42,439 nt of DNA from Nitrospirota bacterium (GCA_021783515.1 JAJXTV010000031.1:1-42439); one strand, 5' to 3'. Shown: positions 22,019-29,088, numbered from the stretch's first letter. Made by a program: numbers and translations. Notes: generated by a model not told the origin, from the letters alone.

Positions 22019-22195
22019 CTATCCCTGCGAATCGGGCGAAATGCCCACTTCCTCTGCGCACACTTTCATGCCAGTGCCCGACAATTCCTCCCTGGGCGTC
22101 TGTTTTGCGAAGCATTGGGCGCAGTATTCGATACCCTCGTGCTCCATGAATTCGACCGGCTCTGTAGTGCAGTTCCAACAGCGCCTATCTGTCAC
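22019..22195 (-). CDS. Small zinc-ribbon protein (58 aa)
   Basis: From a GTG at 22,195 it reads TDRRCWNCTTEPVEFM and then YCAQCFAKQ, giving a CxxC/CxxC ribbon. The GTG overlaps the stop of the membrane peptide as GTGA and has GGTG upstream. A TTG at 22,237 would extend the frame over the membrane-peptide gene and is less likely. Confidence 0.6.
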   Translation of the reverse strand: MTDRRCWNCTTEPVEFMEHEGIEYCAQCFAKQTPREELSGTGMKVCAEEVGISPDSQG

Positions 22196-22275
22196 CGGCG
22201 GCACCTGAAAAGGATGAAATAGGAAATGATCCCCCAAATTGCCAGCGCGATCAGGAGCGCGATGAAATCAGTCAC
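22192..22275 (-). CDS. 27-residue single-pass membrane peptide
   Basis: Begins with GTG and reads TDFIALLIALAIWGIISYF, then an arginine-rich end (RCRR). One membrane helix fills most of the peptide. It overlaps its upstream neighbour by 8 bp and the downstream ribbon gene by 4 bp. It lies right after a gene that also encodes a membrane protein, so the two may interact. Confidence 0.55.
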   Translation of the reverse strand: MTDFIALLIALAIWGIISYFILFRCRR

Positions 22276-22564
22276 CGTCTCGCTCCGGATCCGACACTGA
22301 TATCCCCGTATGGGATGCTCCGGCTATGCTGTAATGCTTCCTCTTTTCGGCAGCTCTTCCCAGGGCGGCCTTCACTTCGGGCGACAGGCGGTCGTATTCG
22401 TCCGAGTTCTTCATCTGCATCACCTGGACAAGACAGGAGTTCCACCCGGCATCCCACCCCAAGGAGCTGCCGATTGAGAAGCCCGCGATCAGCGTCCCGC
22501 CCGAAATAAAAACGATCAGCACAACAGCGAACCAGATCACTATCGACCCCCGCAAAAATTTCAT
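22268..22564 (-). CDS. Small membrane protein (98 aa)
   Basis: The start at 22,564 has GGAGGAG 3-5 bp upstream; the frame is open further but lacks support. Residues about 6-36 form a hydrophobic membrane helix (IVIWFAVVLIVFISGG), followed by a soluble tail. Holin-like or membrane-anchor roles are possible, but there is no lysis cassette around it. Confidence 0.65.
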   Translation of the reverse strand: MKFLRGSIVIWFAVVLIVFISGGTLIAGFSIGSSLGWDAGWNSCLVQVMQMKNSDEYDRLSPEVKAALGRAAEKRKHYSIAGASHTGISVSDPERDGD

Positions 22565-22779
22565 ATCTCCTCCAATCTCGGCACGCGGCCGCCCGTCTTG
22601 GCCGTGAATGCCAGAAGCTTTTTCGTCTTGTGGTGAAACGCCATTTCCCGTATGGCCGCCTGGTATTCGGCTATTCCCTCCGGCGAGTTCATCCATGTAT
22701 CGTAGGGATCGGCCTTCTTTTCGAAGATGGATTCCAACAACCGCACCCTTGCATCCAGGTCCTCGATCGTGGCCCTCAT
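22561..22779 (-). CDS. Hypothetical protein with N-terminal coiled coil (72 aa)
   Basis: Begins MRATIEDLDARVRLLESIF, a heptad-like helix, then a mixed tail. ATGA overlaps link it to both neighbours. Not recognised. Confidence 0.6.
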   Translation of the reverse strand: MRATIEDLDARVRLLESIFEKKADPYDTWMNSPEGIAEYQAAIREMAFHHKTKKLLAFTAKTGGRVPRLEEI

Positions 22780-23147
22780 TCTTTCACTCCACTAAAGAGG
22801 GCTTGCAGGCCGTGCTCGCGAATCTTATCCCGATAAAAGGCGAGTTCTTCTTCGGTAGTCATTTCCTTCTTGTCCTCGGGGACTTTCTTCCCGGCGAGGA
22901 CGCAGAGCCTGTTTATGAGTTCCGTGGCGCCCTGTGCGTCTTTTCGGATGAAAGTCGCCAGCCAGGTGACGGAGAAGTATTTGCCGTTATGGTTGAAGGC
23001 GTCCCGTAACTGCGAGGATTCCTTGTTGATCATGAAGGAGAAATCCTTCAGCCCTATGCGATATACGCCAGTCTCTATGATCGCCAGGAGCTCATCCCCG
23101 AGTTGTTTGTCGGTTTCAAATGCCCTGAAAAGCTCTTCCTGCTTCAT
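22776..23147 (-). CDS. First gene of the early minus-strand operon, possible CII-like regulator (123 aa)
   Basis: The protein contains DFSFMINKESSQLRDAFN, then WLATFIRKDAQGATELINRLCVLAGKKV. This layout recalls the CII/CP76 type of phage regulators, which have a short helix-turn-helix followed by a residue-rich C-terminal helix, but the match is weak. As the first minus-strand gene facing the divergent XRE repressor it occupies the position of Cro, CII or Cox. The ribosome site is poor (AAGAGA). Confidence 0.6.
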   Translation of the reverse strand: MKQEELFRAFETDKQLGDELLAIIETGVYRIGLKDFSFMINKESSQLRDAFNHNGKYFSVTWLATFIRKDAQGATELINRLCVLAGKKVPEDKKEMTTEEELAFYRDKIREHGLQALFSGVKE

Positions 23148-23457
23148 GAGTTCTCTTGGGTGTCAAATAAAAACTGGTGCGAACTCATCGATTCCGGATA
23201 AAATTTTTTCATGATTTTAAATGAAAAAAAAACCCCGCCTCGTGATATAATCCCGCTGCGGACGGAAATTACAGCAGAGGGGGCAGGGTTTTTTATGTTT
23301 AGGCCCGACTTCGACAAAACAACCGATGGCACTCGCGATGGCAGGGGTCGTTCTGTTTCCATCAGGCCTCCCTTGCGGGCGTTTTTAAAATTTGCGAGTA
23401 CCACCATGATGCATAAATATATCGCTGCCAGAGATATATGTCAAGGAAAATATTGCT
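23148..23457. promoter_or_regulatory. Divergent control region between repressor and early operon
   Basis: About 310 bp without a real gene. CCCCGCC (23,233-23,239) and GGGCAGGG (23,281-23,288), each flanked by A or T runs, form a long-loop hairpin that could act as a terminator in both directions or a small RNA. Near the repressor start the pair ATATATC and GATATAT, nine bases apart (about 23,417-23,439), is a candidate repressor operator. A TATAAT lies at 23,246 but no -35 box fits it on the plus strand. Confidence 0.45.
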
Positions 23458-23937
23458 ATGCGCGATATTAAAAATATTAATGAACGCATAAAAGCGTTCA
23501 GGATCAACAAGGGGTACAGCCAACAATATGTTTCGCATGCCCTCGGCATCTCTCAGGGCTATCTATCGGAGATCGAGGCAGGCACCAAAACGCCATCAAC
23601 CCGCCTGCTGCTGTCGATAATCGGCAGATGGGAATTGCGGTCGGACTGGCTCTTCGAAGGCAAAGGAGAAATGTTCCTGCCGAAAGTCTCGGAAGAACCG
23701 GCACAATACGGCACAGGGATCTGCAGCGAGGAGATAAAAGAGCTGTGGCAGAAGCTGGAGTATATTTTTGAGCATGGCAAAGACGAGGACATAACGACGC
23801 TGTTCGGCATCACTGAGCGGATCATGAGCCGGATAGGCAGGGAAGGCGGGGGAGAGGCAAACGAGGGATCGGATCGTGAGCCTGAGCGATTTCCGGGATC
23901 GGAAAAAGCGGCGGGCAAAGTGCAAAAACCAGCTTGA
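23458..23937 (+). CDS. XRE-family (CI-like) transcriptional repressor
   Basis: The protein has 159 residues. Residues 8-62 form a lambda-repressor-type helix-turn-helix (GYSQQYVSHALGISQGYLSEIE, then AGTKTPSTRLLLSII). The remainder is helical with no peptidase catalytic set, so it is not a self-cleaving CI. AAGGA stands about 10 bp before the ATG. Position beside the integrase and divergent to the early operon identifies it as the likely lysogeny repressor. Confidence 0.85.
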   Translation: MRDIKNINERIKAFRINKGYSQQYVSHALGISQGYLSEIEAGTKTPSTRLLLSIIGRWELRSDWLFEGKGEMFLPKVSEEPAQYGTGICSEEIKELWQKLEYIFEHGKDEDITTLFGITERIMSRIGREGGGEANEGSDREPERFPGSEKAAGKVQKPA

Positions 23938-24058
23938 TCTGTTCGAGTGCGCGGATTGTAGTTGCAAAATGGAGCTGACGAATCTCAAGGCCTCTGCAGT
24001 CAACGCCTTCGCGCGCATCGAGCGAGAACTCGCGCGCCTGAAGGGGATGCTGTTCTGA
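23876..24058 (+). CDS. Small helical protein between repressor and integrase (60 aa)
   Basis: Starts at GTG 23,876 inside the repressor tail with AGGGA upstream, and its TGA overlaps the integrase ATG (TGATG). The sequence has a basic N-terminus (FRDRKKRRAKCKNQ) and FECADCSCKMEL with three cysteines. It may be an excisionase-like or accessory factor; nothing more specific can be seen. Confidence 0.58.
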   Translation: MSLSDFRDRKKRRAKCKNQLDLFECADCSCKMELTNLKASAVNAFARIERELARLKGMLF

Positions 24059-25146
24059 TGTCCGTCTTTCTCCGAAACGGCAGGTGGGTTGTCGACTATT
24101 GGCCTCAGGGCCGCAGGGGCCGCAGAATCCGCATGACCCTCCCGGAAAATATCCGCGAGCGGGAAGAGGCCGGGGCGATCGAGCGCGAACTCCGCAAGGC
24201 GGCGCGGCCAACAGAGCTCGAAGTCCCGAAGAACAGAACCGTCGAAGACCTCTCCCGGGAATACCTCGATTGGTATGACTTGCACCGTTCACCCACGACA
24301 TATCGCGACTGTGAGGGCGTCTTCCGGAATCACATTCGCCCCCACCTCGGCGCCTATATTGCGGACGATATCTCGCCCACCCATGTCAATATCTATAAAC
24401 GCATGCGCAAAGGCGAGGGCGGCAAGAACCGTACGATCTCGAAAGAGCTCAATTACTTCTCGGGCTTTCTTACCTGGGGGGCCAAGAATGGCCACCTTAC
24501 CAAAAGAAACTTTTCGATCGAAAAGCTTCCTTACACTCGGCCGATACCGATCGTCCTGACCCTGAATGAAGCGGTGAAGATCATCAGGGCGGCTGAGCCC
24601 TTCTATCGTGTGATTATACTGATGCTCTTTACCTGCGGCGTACGCCTCAAAGAGGCGCGCCTGCTGAAGTGGACAGATGTCGATTTCAAAAAGCGGACGA
24701 TCCGCATACTGCGCAAAGGCGGCAAGGAAAACATCCTGCCGGTCATCGACTGGCTGCACGACGAGCTGAAGGCCCTGCGCAAGACAAATCGATCGGACTG
24801 GGTATTCCTCTCCCGGGTCCGGGACGATATCCCCGTAACTGATATACGCAAGGCGATCGAGCGGGCAAGGAAGAAGTCCGGCATCGAGAAGAGAGTCTAT
24901 GCCCATCTCTTCAGGCATAGCATGGCCACCCATCTTCTCGAAAGCGGCGTAGACTCTCGGCGCATCCAGGAGATCCTCGGTCACGCCCAGCTAAGCACCA
25001 CCGAGTTCTATACTCAGGTCGCCGTGGGCATCAAGAAAAAAGCGCTCGACCAGGGAAAGATCAGCTCCATAACCGCCGGGAAAAGAAGCCGTGAAACTGC
25101 AGCGTCTACAAAAAGCCGCCCCAAAAAGCCATTGCGTCTACAGTAA
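24058..25146 (+). CDS. Site-specific tyrosine integrase of the element
   Basis: The protein has 362 residues. An arm-binding-like beta-rich N-terminus (FLRNGRWVVDYWPQGRRG) precedes a core-binding domain and a catalytic domain with GVRLKEARLL (Arg I), HLFRHSMAT (His-x-x-Arg) and GHAQLSTTEFYTQ (His, Tyr nucleophile). The start at 24,058 overlaps the preceding stop; an earlier ATG at 23,962 only extends into that gene's frame. The gene ends 40 bp from the tRNA-Arg half, as expected for the enzyme that integrates the element there. Confidence 0.92.
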   Translation: MSVFLRNGRWVVDYWPQGRRGRRIRMTLPENIREREEAGAIERELRKAARPTELEVPKNRTVEDLSREYLDWYDLHRSPTTYRDCEGVFRNHIRPHLGAYIADDISPTHVNIYKRMRKGEGGKNRTISKELNYFSGFLTWGAKNGHLTKRNFSIEKLPYTRPIPIVLTLNEAVKIIRAAEPFYRVIILMLFTCGVRLKEARLLKWTDVDFKKRTIRILRKGGKENILPVIDWLHDELKALRKTNRSDWVFLSRVRDDIPVTDIRKAIERARKKSGIEKRVYAHLFRHSMATHLLESGVDSRRIQEILGHAQLSTTEFYTQVAVGIKKKALDQGKISSITAGKRSRETAASTKSRPKKPLRLQ

Positions 25147-25185
25147 TCCGCAACAACGCCAGCATCCAGGCGCTTCCGCTGCTTC

Positions 25186-25230
25186 CTACGAATCCGCAGG
25201 TCGGGGGTTCGACTCCCTCAGGGCGCGCCA
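25186..25230 (+). other. Attachment site: 3' half of tRNA-Arg(ACG)
   Basis: From the anticodon loop CTACGAA the sequence continues TCCGC, AGGTC, T-arm GGGGG-TTCGACT-CCCTC, acceptor strand AGGGCGC, G and CCA. This is exactly a tRNA-Arg(ACG) 3' half. Bases to the left do not pair as its 5' half, so crossover lies at or near the anticodon loop. The complete tRNA should lie at the left end of the element, outside the window. Confidence 0.88.
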
Positions 25231-25253
25231 CTTTTTCTTTTGTTAGGAGGCAG

Positions 25254-25287
25254 AAGGCCGTGATGTTAAAATCACGGCCTTTTTTTT
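25254..25287 (+). terminator. Rho-independent terminator after the attachment site
   Basis: Perfect 11-bp stem AAGGCCGTGAT/ATCACGGCCTT with a 6-nt loop and a run of Ts. It was probably the terminator of the tRNA-Arg gene and now ends transcription leaving the element. Confidence 0.9.
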
Positions 25288-25446
25288 ATCGGCGACGTGC
25301 TGTTCCCGCAGGCGCATCTTGCTCGACACAACTTAGTGCCAGTATGCCGTGCTTGGCGCGGATCACACGTCTAAATTAACAGTACGTTATCTTTCCCCTG
25401 TGTGTCATTTTCTCGAAACCTTGTCCTGAAAAGGCCATGCAGTCTC

Positions 25447-25492
25447 TTGACAAATATATTCCAAAGAAGTAATATTATTCTCATATGCGAAT
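25447..25492 (+). promoter_or_regulatory. Sigma70-type promoter with overlapping SqrR/BigR-like operator
   Basis: TTGACA (25,447) and TAATAT (25,470) are 17 bp apart. ATTC-TCATATGC-GAAT (25,477-25,492) covers the expected transcription start. ATTC-N8-GAAT is the operator type reported for the persulfide-responsive repressor SqrR. The next gene encodes an ArsR protein, so autoregulation of the sulfur operon is likely. Confidence 0.75.
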
Positions 25493-25511
25493 GGTTGAAT
25501 AGGAGGTTTTC

Positions 25512-25853
25512 ATGATTTGCGAGACCGACAAGCTGGATGTTCTGAAGGTTCTTGCTCATCCGGTGAGAATTCAGATCCTTGAGGAACTGAGCAAGGGCGT
25601 GAAATGCGTGAGCGACCTGGAAGACTTCTTCGAGATCCGTCAGTCCAATATCTCCCAGCACCTGTCGCTGCTCAGGAGGTATGACCTGATCGACTATTAT
25701 ATAGACGGAAGACTTCGTTGTTATTTTCTCAAAGACCCTTTTATCCCGGATCTTCTGCAACTTCTCGGGAAAAGATATGAGGGCGACCTGCCGGCACCCG
25801 CATGCTGTCCTGTAACCAAGAAGGGGAAATATCCGGGCGACAGGAGGAATTGA
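25512..25853 (+). CDS. ArsR-family repressor, SqrR/BigR-like sulfide/persulfide sensor
   Basis: The protein has 113 residues. A winged helix runs through residues 8-75 (AHPVRIQILEEL, IRQSNISQHLSLLRRYDLIDYYIDGRLRCYFL). Cys32 (GVKCVSDL) and Cys98/99 (PACCP) are 66 residues apart, the spacing of the two redox-active cysteines in SqrR and BigR, which form a di- or tetrasulfide with persulfides. It is preceded by AGGAGG and heads an operon with DsrE/F/H-like proteins and SQR, which fits this sensing role. Metal sensing is the main alternative. Confidence 0.85.
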   Translation: MICETDKLDVLKVLAHPVRIQILEELSKGVKCVSDLEDFFEIRQSNISQHLSLLRRYDLIDYYIDGRLRCYFLKDPFIPDLLQLLGKRYEGDLPAPACCPVTKKGKYPGDRRN

Positions 25854-25902
25854 CTGCCGGCATTCTTATTACTCAGATAAACCCGCGCCAGGGAGGAGAT
25901 AC

Positions 25903-26247
25903 ATGGAGAGAGAAATCGTGATGTTTCTGTCAACAACCCCTTACAGCTTCGAGAATACGCACACTCTTGTCAGACTCGCAGATGCGGCACTGAGGAAGGG
26001 CAGGAAGGTAAGGCTGGTGGCGTCAGGAGACGGGGTCTTCTCGGTGGTAAAAGGGCAGGTGCCTCAGGCCCTTTCCGCACTTGAGGATCTGGTAACCAGG
26101 GGGCTGAAGGTGGACATATGAACGGGCTGTTTGAAGACCCGCGGTCTTGCGGGGGAGGACTCGGTAGAAGGCGGAGAAATGAGCTCGCTGAAGGGACTCT
26201 TCAACGTTATCAGTATGCAACCGGTATTTCTTAACTTTGGTGTATAG
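25903..26247 (+). CDS. DsrE-like sulfurtransferase, probable selenoprotein (TGA read as Sec73)
   Basis: The frame 25,903-26,118 encodes 72 residues of a DsrE/TusD-type fold, then TGA, then 41 further codons in the same frame (TGCLKTRGLAGEDSVEGG, LKGLFNVISMQPVFLNF) to TAG at 26,245. The full 114 residues equal the family length. The TGA falls at the catalytic cysteine position: DsrE proteins read C, then R, G eight residues on, here Sec-T-G-C-L-K-T-R-G. A GGUCUU loop on a CCCGC/GCGGG stem begins 21 nt after the TGA. The next gene starts 8 bp beyond the TAG, as expected if the whole frame is used. A nonsense mutation is the alternative, but the undamaged downstream frame argues against it. Confidence 0.8.
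26119..26153 (+). promoter_or_regulatory. Candidate bacterial SECIS element
   Basis: The stem CCCGC/GCGGG (26,138-26,153) carries the six-base loop GGUCUU, 21 nt after the TGA. The E. coli fdhF SECIS exposes GGUCU about 18 nt after its UGA. A competing hairpin, AAGACC-CGC-GGTCTT, can form in the same bases, so the structure needs testing. Confidence 0.65.
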
Positions 26248-26255
26248 GAGGCCCC

Positions 26256-26609
26256 ATGGGAAACATAAGCATAATCCTGAGAAGGCCCCCCTACGGCACC
26301 GCCGACGCTTCCGAGGCGGTCAGACATCTGCTCGGAGCAGCAGCTGAAGGCCTGTCCGCGAAACTCATACTGGTAGATGGGGGAGCGGTCGTTGCAAGAA
26401 AAGGGCAGAACACGGGGGCGACCGAGTATCTCAGTATCGAAGCGGGTATCGTCGACTGCATTGATATGGGAGCGGCGGTCTACGTGGACGAAAAGTCACT
26501 GGACGAGGCTTTGTTGAAGGCCGAGGACCTTGTGGATGGCGTCAAAATCTCAAGCAGCGCCGAAATTGCAGAGATCCTCAGAATGTCTGACACAACGATG
26601 ATCTTTTGA
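26256..26609 (+). CDS. DsrE/DsrF-family protein (117 aa)
   Basis: The length and Rossmann-like pattern match the DsrE/F group (MGNISIILRRPPYGTADASEAVRHLL, then SAKLILVDGGAVVA). It has one cysteine (IVDCIDMG). GGAGG lies 6 bp upstream of ATG 26,256. Placed between the Sec-containing DsrE-like and the DsrH-like genes, it is the probable DsrF/TusC-like partner of a heterohexameric sulfur-carrier complex in the cytoplasm. Confidence 0.8.
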   Translation: MGNISIILRRPPYGTADASEAVRHLLGAAAEGLSAKLILVDGGAVVARKGQNTGATEYLSIEAGIVDCIDMGAAVYVDEKSLDEALLKAEDLVDGVKISSSAEIAEILRMSDTTMIF

Positions 26610-26624
26610 AGGGAGGGGAAAAAT

Positions 26625-26912
26625 ATGCTCGTTATCGTCAAGAGCGGCCCTGACACGCCTGAGGGCAGGAGAGGAGCAGGCCTTGCGGGGGATATGGCCG
26701 CGGCAGTCGTTCTTCTTCAAAACGGCGTCTATTTTATGCAGGGTTCGAAACTCGCCGATGCCGGATTTTCGGGAAAGACCTATCTGCTCGAGGACGACAG
26801 GGTGTTGAGAGGTCTGAGCAAGGATACTGAAAAAGCAAACATTGAATATATCGATTATGACGGCCTCGTTGACCTGATAAGCGAAAGCGACAAAGTGATG
26901 GGCATGTTTTAA
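26625..26912 (+). CDS. DsrH/TusB-family protein (95 aa)
   Basis: A small protein of TusB/DsrH size that begins MLVIVKSGPDTPEGRRGAG and ends YDGLVDLISESDKVMGMF, a typical DsrH-type ending. The usual DsrH cysteine is not present. AGGGAGGGG precedes the ATG. With its two neighbours it completes a DsrEFH-like set that passes sulfane sulfur between proteins. Confidence 0.78.
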   Translation: MLVIVKSGPDTPEGRRGAGLAGDMAAAVVLLQNGVYFMQGSKLADAGFSGKTYLLEDDRVLRGLSKDTEKANIEYIDYDGLVDLISESDKVMGMF

Positions 26913-27004
26913 GAATAAACATAATCGGCGTCGCCCTTCGAAGCTCCAAACAATAACACTACATAAGCCGAAGGTGGTCGCCGGGCACCAATGGGGAGGT
27001 AACA

Positions 27005-28192
27005 GTGGCGAGAATAATGATATTAGGCGGTTCCTTCGGAGGACTCACGGCGGCCTTGGAGCTGAAAAGGCTTCTCGGGAAGAAGGCGGATATCACCGTT
27101 GTAAGCGAAGACGACAAATTCGTATTCGTTCCCTCGCTTCCCTGGCTTTCGATGGGCTGGAGGAAGGCAGTTGATATCACGTTCCCCCTGAAACAGACCC
27201 TGGGACAAAGAGGCATAACGTTTATCCATGAAAAGGCAAAAGGGGTGGATGCCGATAACTCCAAACTCATAACTGGGACGAATGAGCTGCCATATGATTA
27301 TCTTGTCGTATCGACCGGGCCCTGCCTTGCTTACGAGGAAGTGCCGGGTCTCGGCCCCGACGGAGGACATACGGAAAGTATATTCACTCTCGGGCATGCG
27401 GAAAAGGCATATAAAGCCTGGGAAAGGTTCCTTGAAAACCCCGGGGCTGTCGTCATTGGCTCGGTTCAGGGGGTAAGCTGCTTCGGCCCCTCCTATGAAT
27501 ACGCTTTTGAAATAGATGCCGAGCTTCGCAGAAGGAAGATCAGAAGTAAGGTGCCCATCGTCTTCGTTACTTCCGAACCCTACATCGGCCATTTTGGCAT
27601 AGGGGGGGTGCGGAACTCCAGGAGGATGATGGAAGACGAGTTTGCAAAGAGGGATATCAAGGTTGTGGTCAATAGTGCGGTCCAGGAGATCGCGCCGGGT
27701 GAAGTTGTCCTGAAAGACGGGGCAAAGATCCCTTTTCAGCTTTCTATGTTTGCGCCGGCCATGAAAGGGGTTCCGGCAGTCGCTCCCCTCGGCAATCCGC
27801 GCGGCTTCATTTCTGTTGACGGAAGATACAGGCATAGGCAGCACAAAAACATCTTCGCTGTCGGCGTCGCGGTAGCAATTGCCCCGCCTGAACCGACACC
27901 GGTCCCGACCGGCGTTCCCAAGACCGGGTTTATGACTGTCAGGATGGCCAAGACGGCCGCGCGTGCCATTGAGTCAGATATAACCGGAGAATCGGCCCCT
28001 GCCGAAACGGCCATCGATGTCCTGTGCCTCATGGATATGGGGAATACGGCCGCGTTTATGAAGGCCGCCCCCGTGCTGCCCCCAAGACAGGAGTCGGCTT
28101 TCAGGGAAGGCAAACGGTTTAAATGGGGCAAGGCAGCCTTCGAAAGATATTTCCTCTGGAAGATGAGGCATGGATTGAGCGGTCTGCCGTGA
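27005..28192 (+). CDS. sqr: Sulfide:quinone oxidoreductase (SQR) family flavoprotein
   Basis: The protein has 395 residues and starts at GTG 27,005 after GGAGGT. The FAD-binding motif is MILGGSFGGLTAALEL at residues 5-20. Cys159 (GVSCFGPSYEY) and Cys341 (IDVLCLMDMGN) correspond to the two redox cysteines of SQR. A third, Cys107, follows VVSTGP. The C-terminal segment is basic and amphipathic (FERYFLWKMRHG), suited to peripheral membrane attachment. SQR oxidises sulfide to polysulfide or persulfide and reduces quinone; the DsrEFH-like proteins upstream would accept or relay that sulfur. Confidence 0.88.
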   Translation: MARIMILGGSFGGLTAALELKRLLGKKADITVVSEDDKFVFVPSLPWLSMGWRKAVDITFPLKQTLGQRGITFIHEKAKGVDADNSKLITGTNELPYDYLVVSTGPCLAYEEVPGLGPDGGHTESIFTLGHAEKAYKAWERFLENPGAVVIGSVQGVSCFGPSYEYAFEIDAELRRRKIRSKVPIVFVTSEPYIGHFGIGGVRNSRRMMEDEFAKRDIKVVVNSAVQEIAPGEVVLKDGAKIPFQLSMFAPAMKGVPAVAPLGNPRGFISVDGRYRHRQHKNIFAVGVAVAIAPPEPTPVPTGVPKTGFMTVRMAKTAARAIESDITGESAPAETAIDVLCLMDMGNTAAFMKAAPVLPPRQESAFREGKRFKWGKAAFERYFLWKMRHGLSGLP

Positions 28193-28330
28193 AAAAATGT
28201 TGATGAATGGCCTCGAGTGTCGTCCAGGGCGAGAACGCAATGCCCGCCCTTGCTGCAAGGCGTACTCCCGGTACTTCTCGACATGCGAGGGAAGGGCGTC
28301 ATCGGGGCTGATGAATAGACGGACGCGAGG

Positions 28331-28738
28331 TCAGATATAGCGAAATCTGCTTATCGACGACGAGATGACGAAGACCTTTTCGTTGTTCGAATGGGGATCT
28401 GCAGGGGTGACGAAGAAACCGGGTTCCCCGGGTTCGTGGCCCGGAGTCGATCCGACAAGGACCTCGCCGTCGTCCACGAACGTCACTTCTACCCTCCTTC
28501 CCTCCGGCTGCTGGTGAGCGGCAAAATGCTTCTTTTCACGATAGGCCGGGTTGCCGGAAAAATCCCTTACGAAGAAGACCGCCTTCAATTCTTTAAGCGA
28601 GACCTTGACACTCCTGCCGGCCAATGCGGGATCCAGCTGCCGGACGTGAAACAACGCTCCGTCAAGAGGGAAATTATCGGCGTAGCCCCTGACAAGCCTT
28701 CCGTCCGCATACCTCACGACGATCTTCTTCCGACTCAA
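28331..28738 (-). CDS. DUF6982-like domain protein (135 aa)
   Basis: Two repeats of a beta-rich unit are visible: VVRYADGRLVRGYADNFP with LKAVFFVRDFSG, then VEVTFVDDGEVLVGSTPG with GFFVTPADPHSNN and VFVISSSISRFRYI. This resembles the DUF6982 family of uncharacterised, PilZ-like-sized proteins. Start is taken as TTG 28,738 because the longer open frame overlaps the neighbouring gene antisense to nothing supported; the true start is uncertain. Confidence 0.65.
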   Translation of the reverse strand: MSRKKIVVRYADGRLVRGYADNFPLDGALFHVRQLDPALAGRSVKVSLKELKAVFFVRDFSGNPAYREKKHFAAHQQPEGRRVEVTFVDDGEVLVGSTPGHEPGEPGFFVTPADPHSNNEKVFVISSSISRFRYI

Positions 28739-28763
28739 GGCGCCACCGGCATGACGGGAGCGC

Positions 28764-28982
28764 TCATTGCTCTTCCCACGGTTTTCGCTCGCAGATCTCC
28801 CCTTCCGAACAGGTCTCCCTGTCGACGATCTTGGCGATCCTGATCGCATCGGAGACCGCTTTCCCTATATGGCGATCGTCATCGCCCCCCGGCTCTTCTC
28901 TGGAGAGGTATGCGCCGAAGATACGGCAGGCGCCGAGGAAAATCGTCTTTTTATCTTCCGTGAGGGAAATCTGTTCCGGCAT
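28764..28982 (-). CDS. Hypothetical protein (72 aa)
   Basis: Not recognised. It begins MPEQISLTEDKKTIFLGACRI and has two cysteines near the C-terminus (ETCSEGEICE). AAGGAGG lies about 7 bp before the ATG at 28,982. It precedes the DUF6982-like gene by 25 bp, so the two may be co-transcribed. Confidence 0.62.
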   Translation of the reverse strand: MPEQISLTEDKKTIFLGACRIFGAYLSREEPGGDDDRHIGKAVSDAIRIAKIVDRETCSEGEICERKPWEEQ

Positions 28983-29088
28983 AGTCTTCCTCCTTGGCAG
29001 CACTGCGGTGGTCCCGCCGCCTGGCCCGTTCGAAAAGTACGATGCGTTAGACCTGTTCCCTTGTCGCCGGGGAAAACGCCAGGTCTTA

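Larger units (their letters stand above)
1..25230. mobile_element. Integrated phage-like element, right-hand part
   Basis: From the window start to the tRNA-Arg 3' half at 25,186-25,230, almost all genes lie on the minus strand with 1-8 bp overlaps. They include a primase/ATPase, SNF2 helicase, Mor-like activator and many tiny zinc-ribbon proteins. The right end has the lysogeny layout: XRE repressor, small ORF and tyrosine integrase on the plus strand next to the attachment site. No capsid, portal, terminase or conjugation gene is visible, so phage versus other integrative element is unresolved. The left end is outside the window. Confidence 0.85.

Noticed and set aside
21906-22178. Minus-strand ORF of 90 codons
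   Set aside because: It overlaps the zinc-ribbon gene in another frame and lacks a ribosome site. Part of 21,926-22,018 is simply non-coding and contains a GCCCGC-CGAA-GCGGGC hairpin.
23144-23407. Minus-strand ORF of 87 codons upstream of the early operon
   Set aside because: It covers the control region and hairpin, has low-quality composition and would displace the operator.
26119-26121. Nonsense mutation ending the DsrE-like gene
   Set aside because: The frame downstream is intact to family length, the TGA is at the catalytic position and a SECIS-like hairpin follows. Selenocysteine is the better reading, though unproven.
27023-27844. Minus-strand ORF of 273 codons over the SQR gene
   Set aside because: Shadow of the SQR reading frame; no domain of its own.
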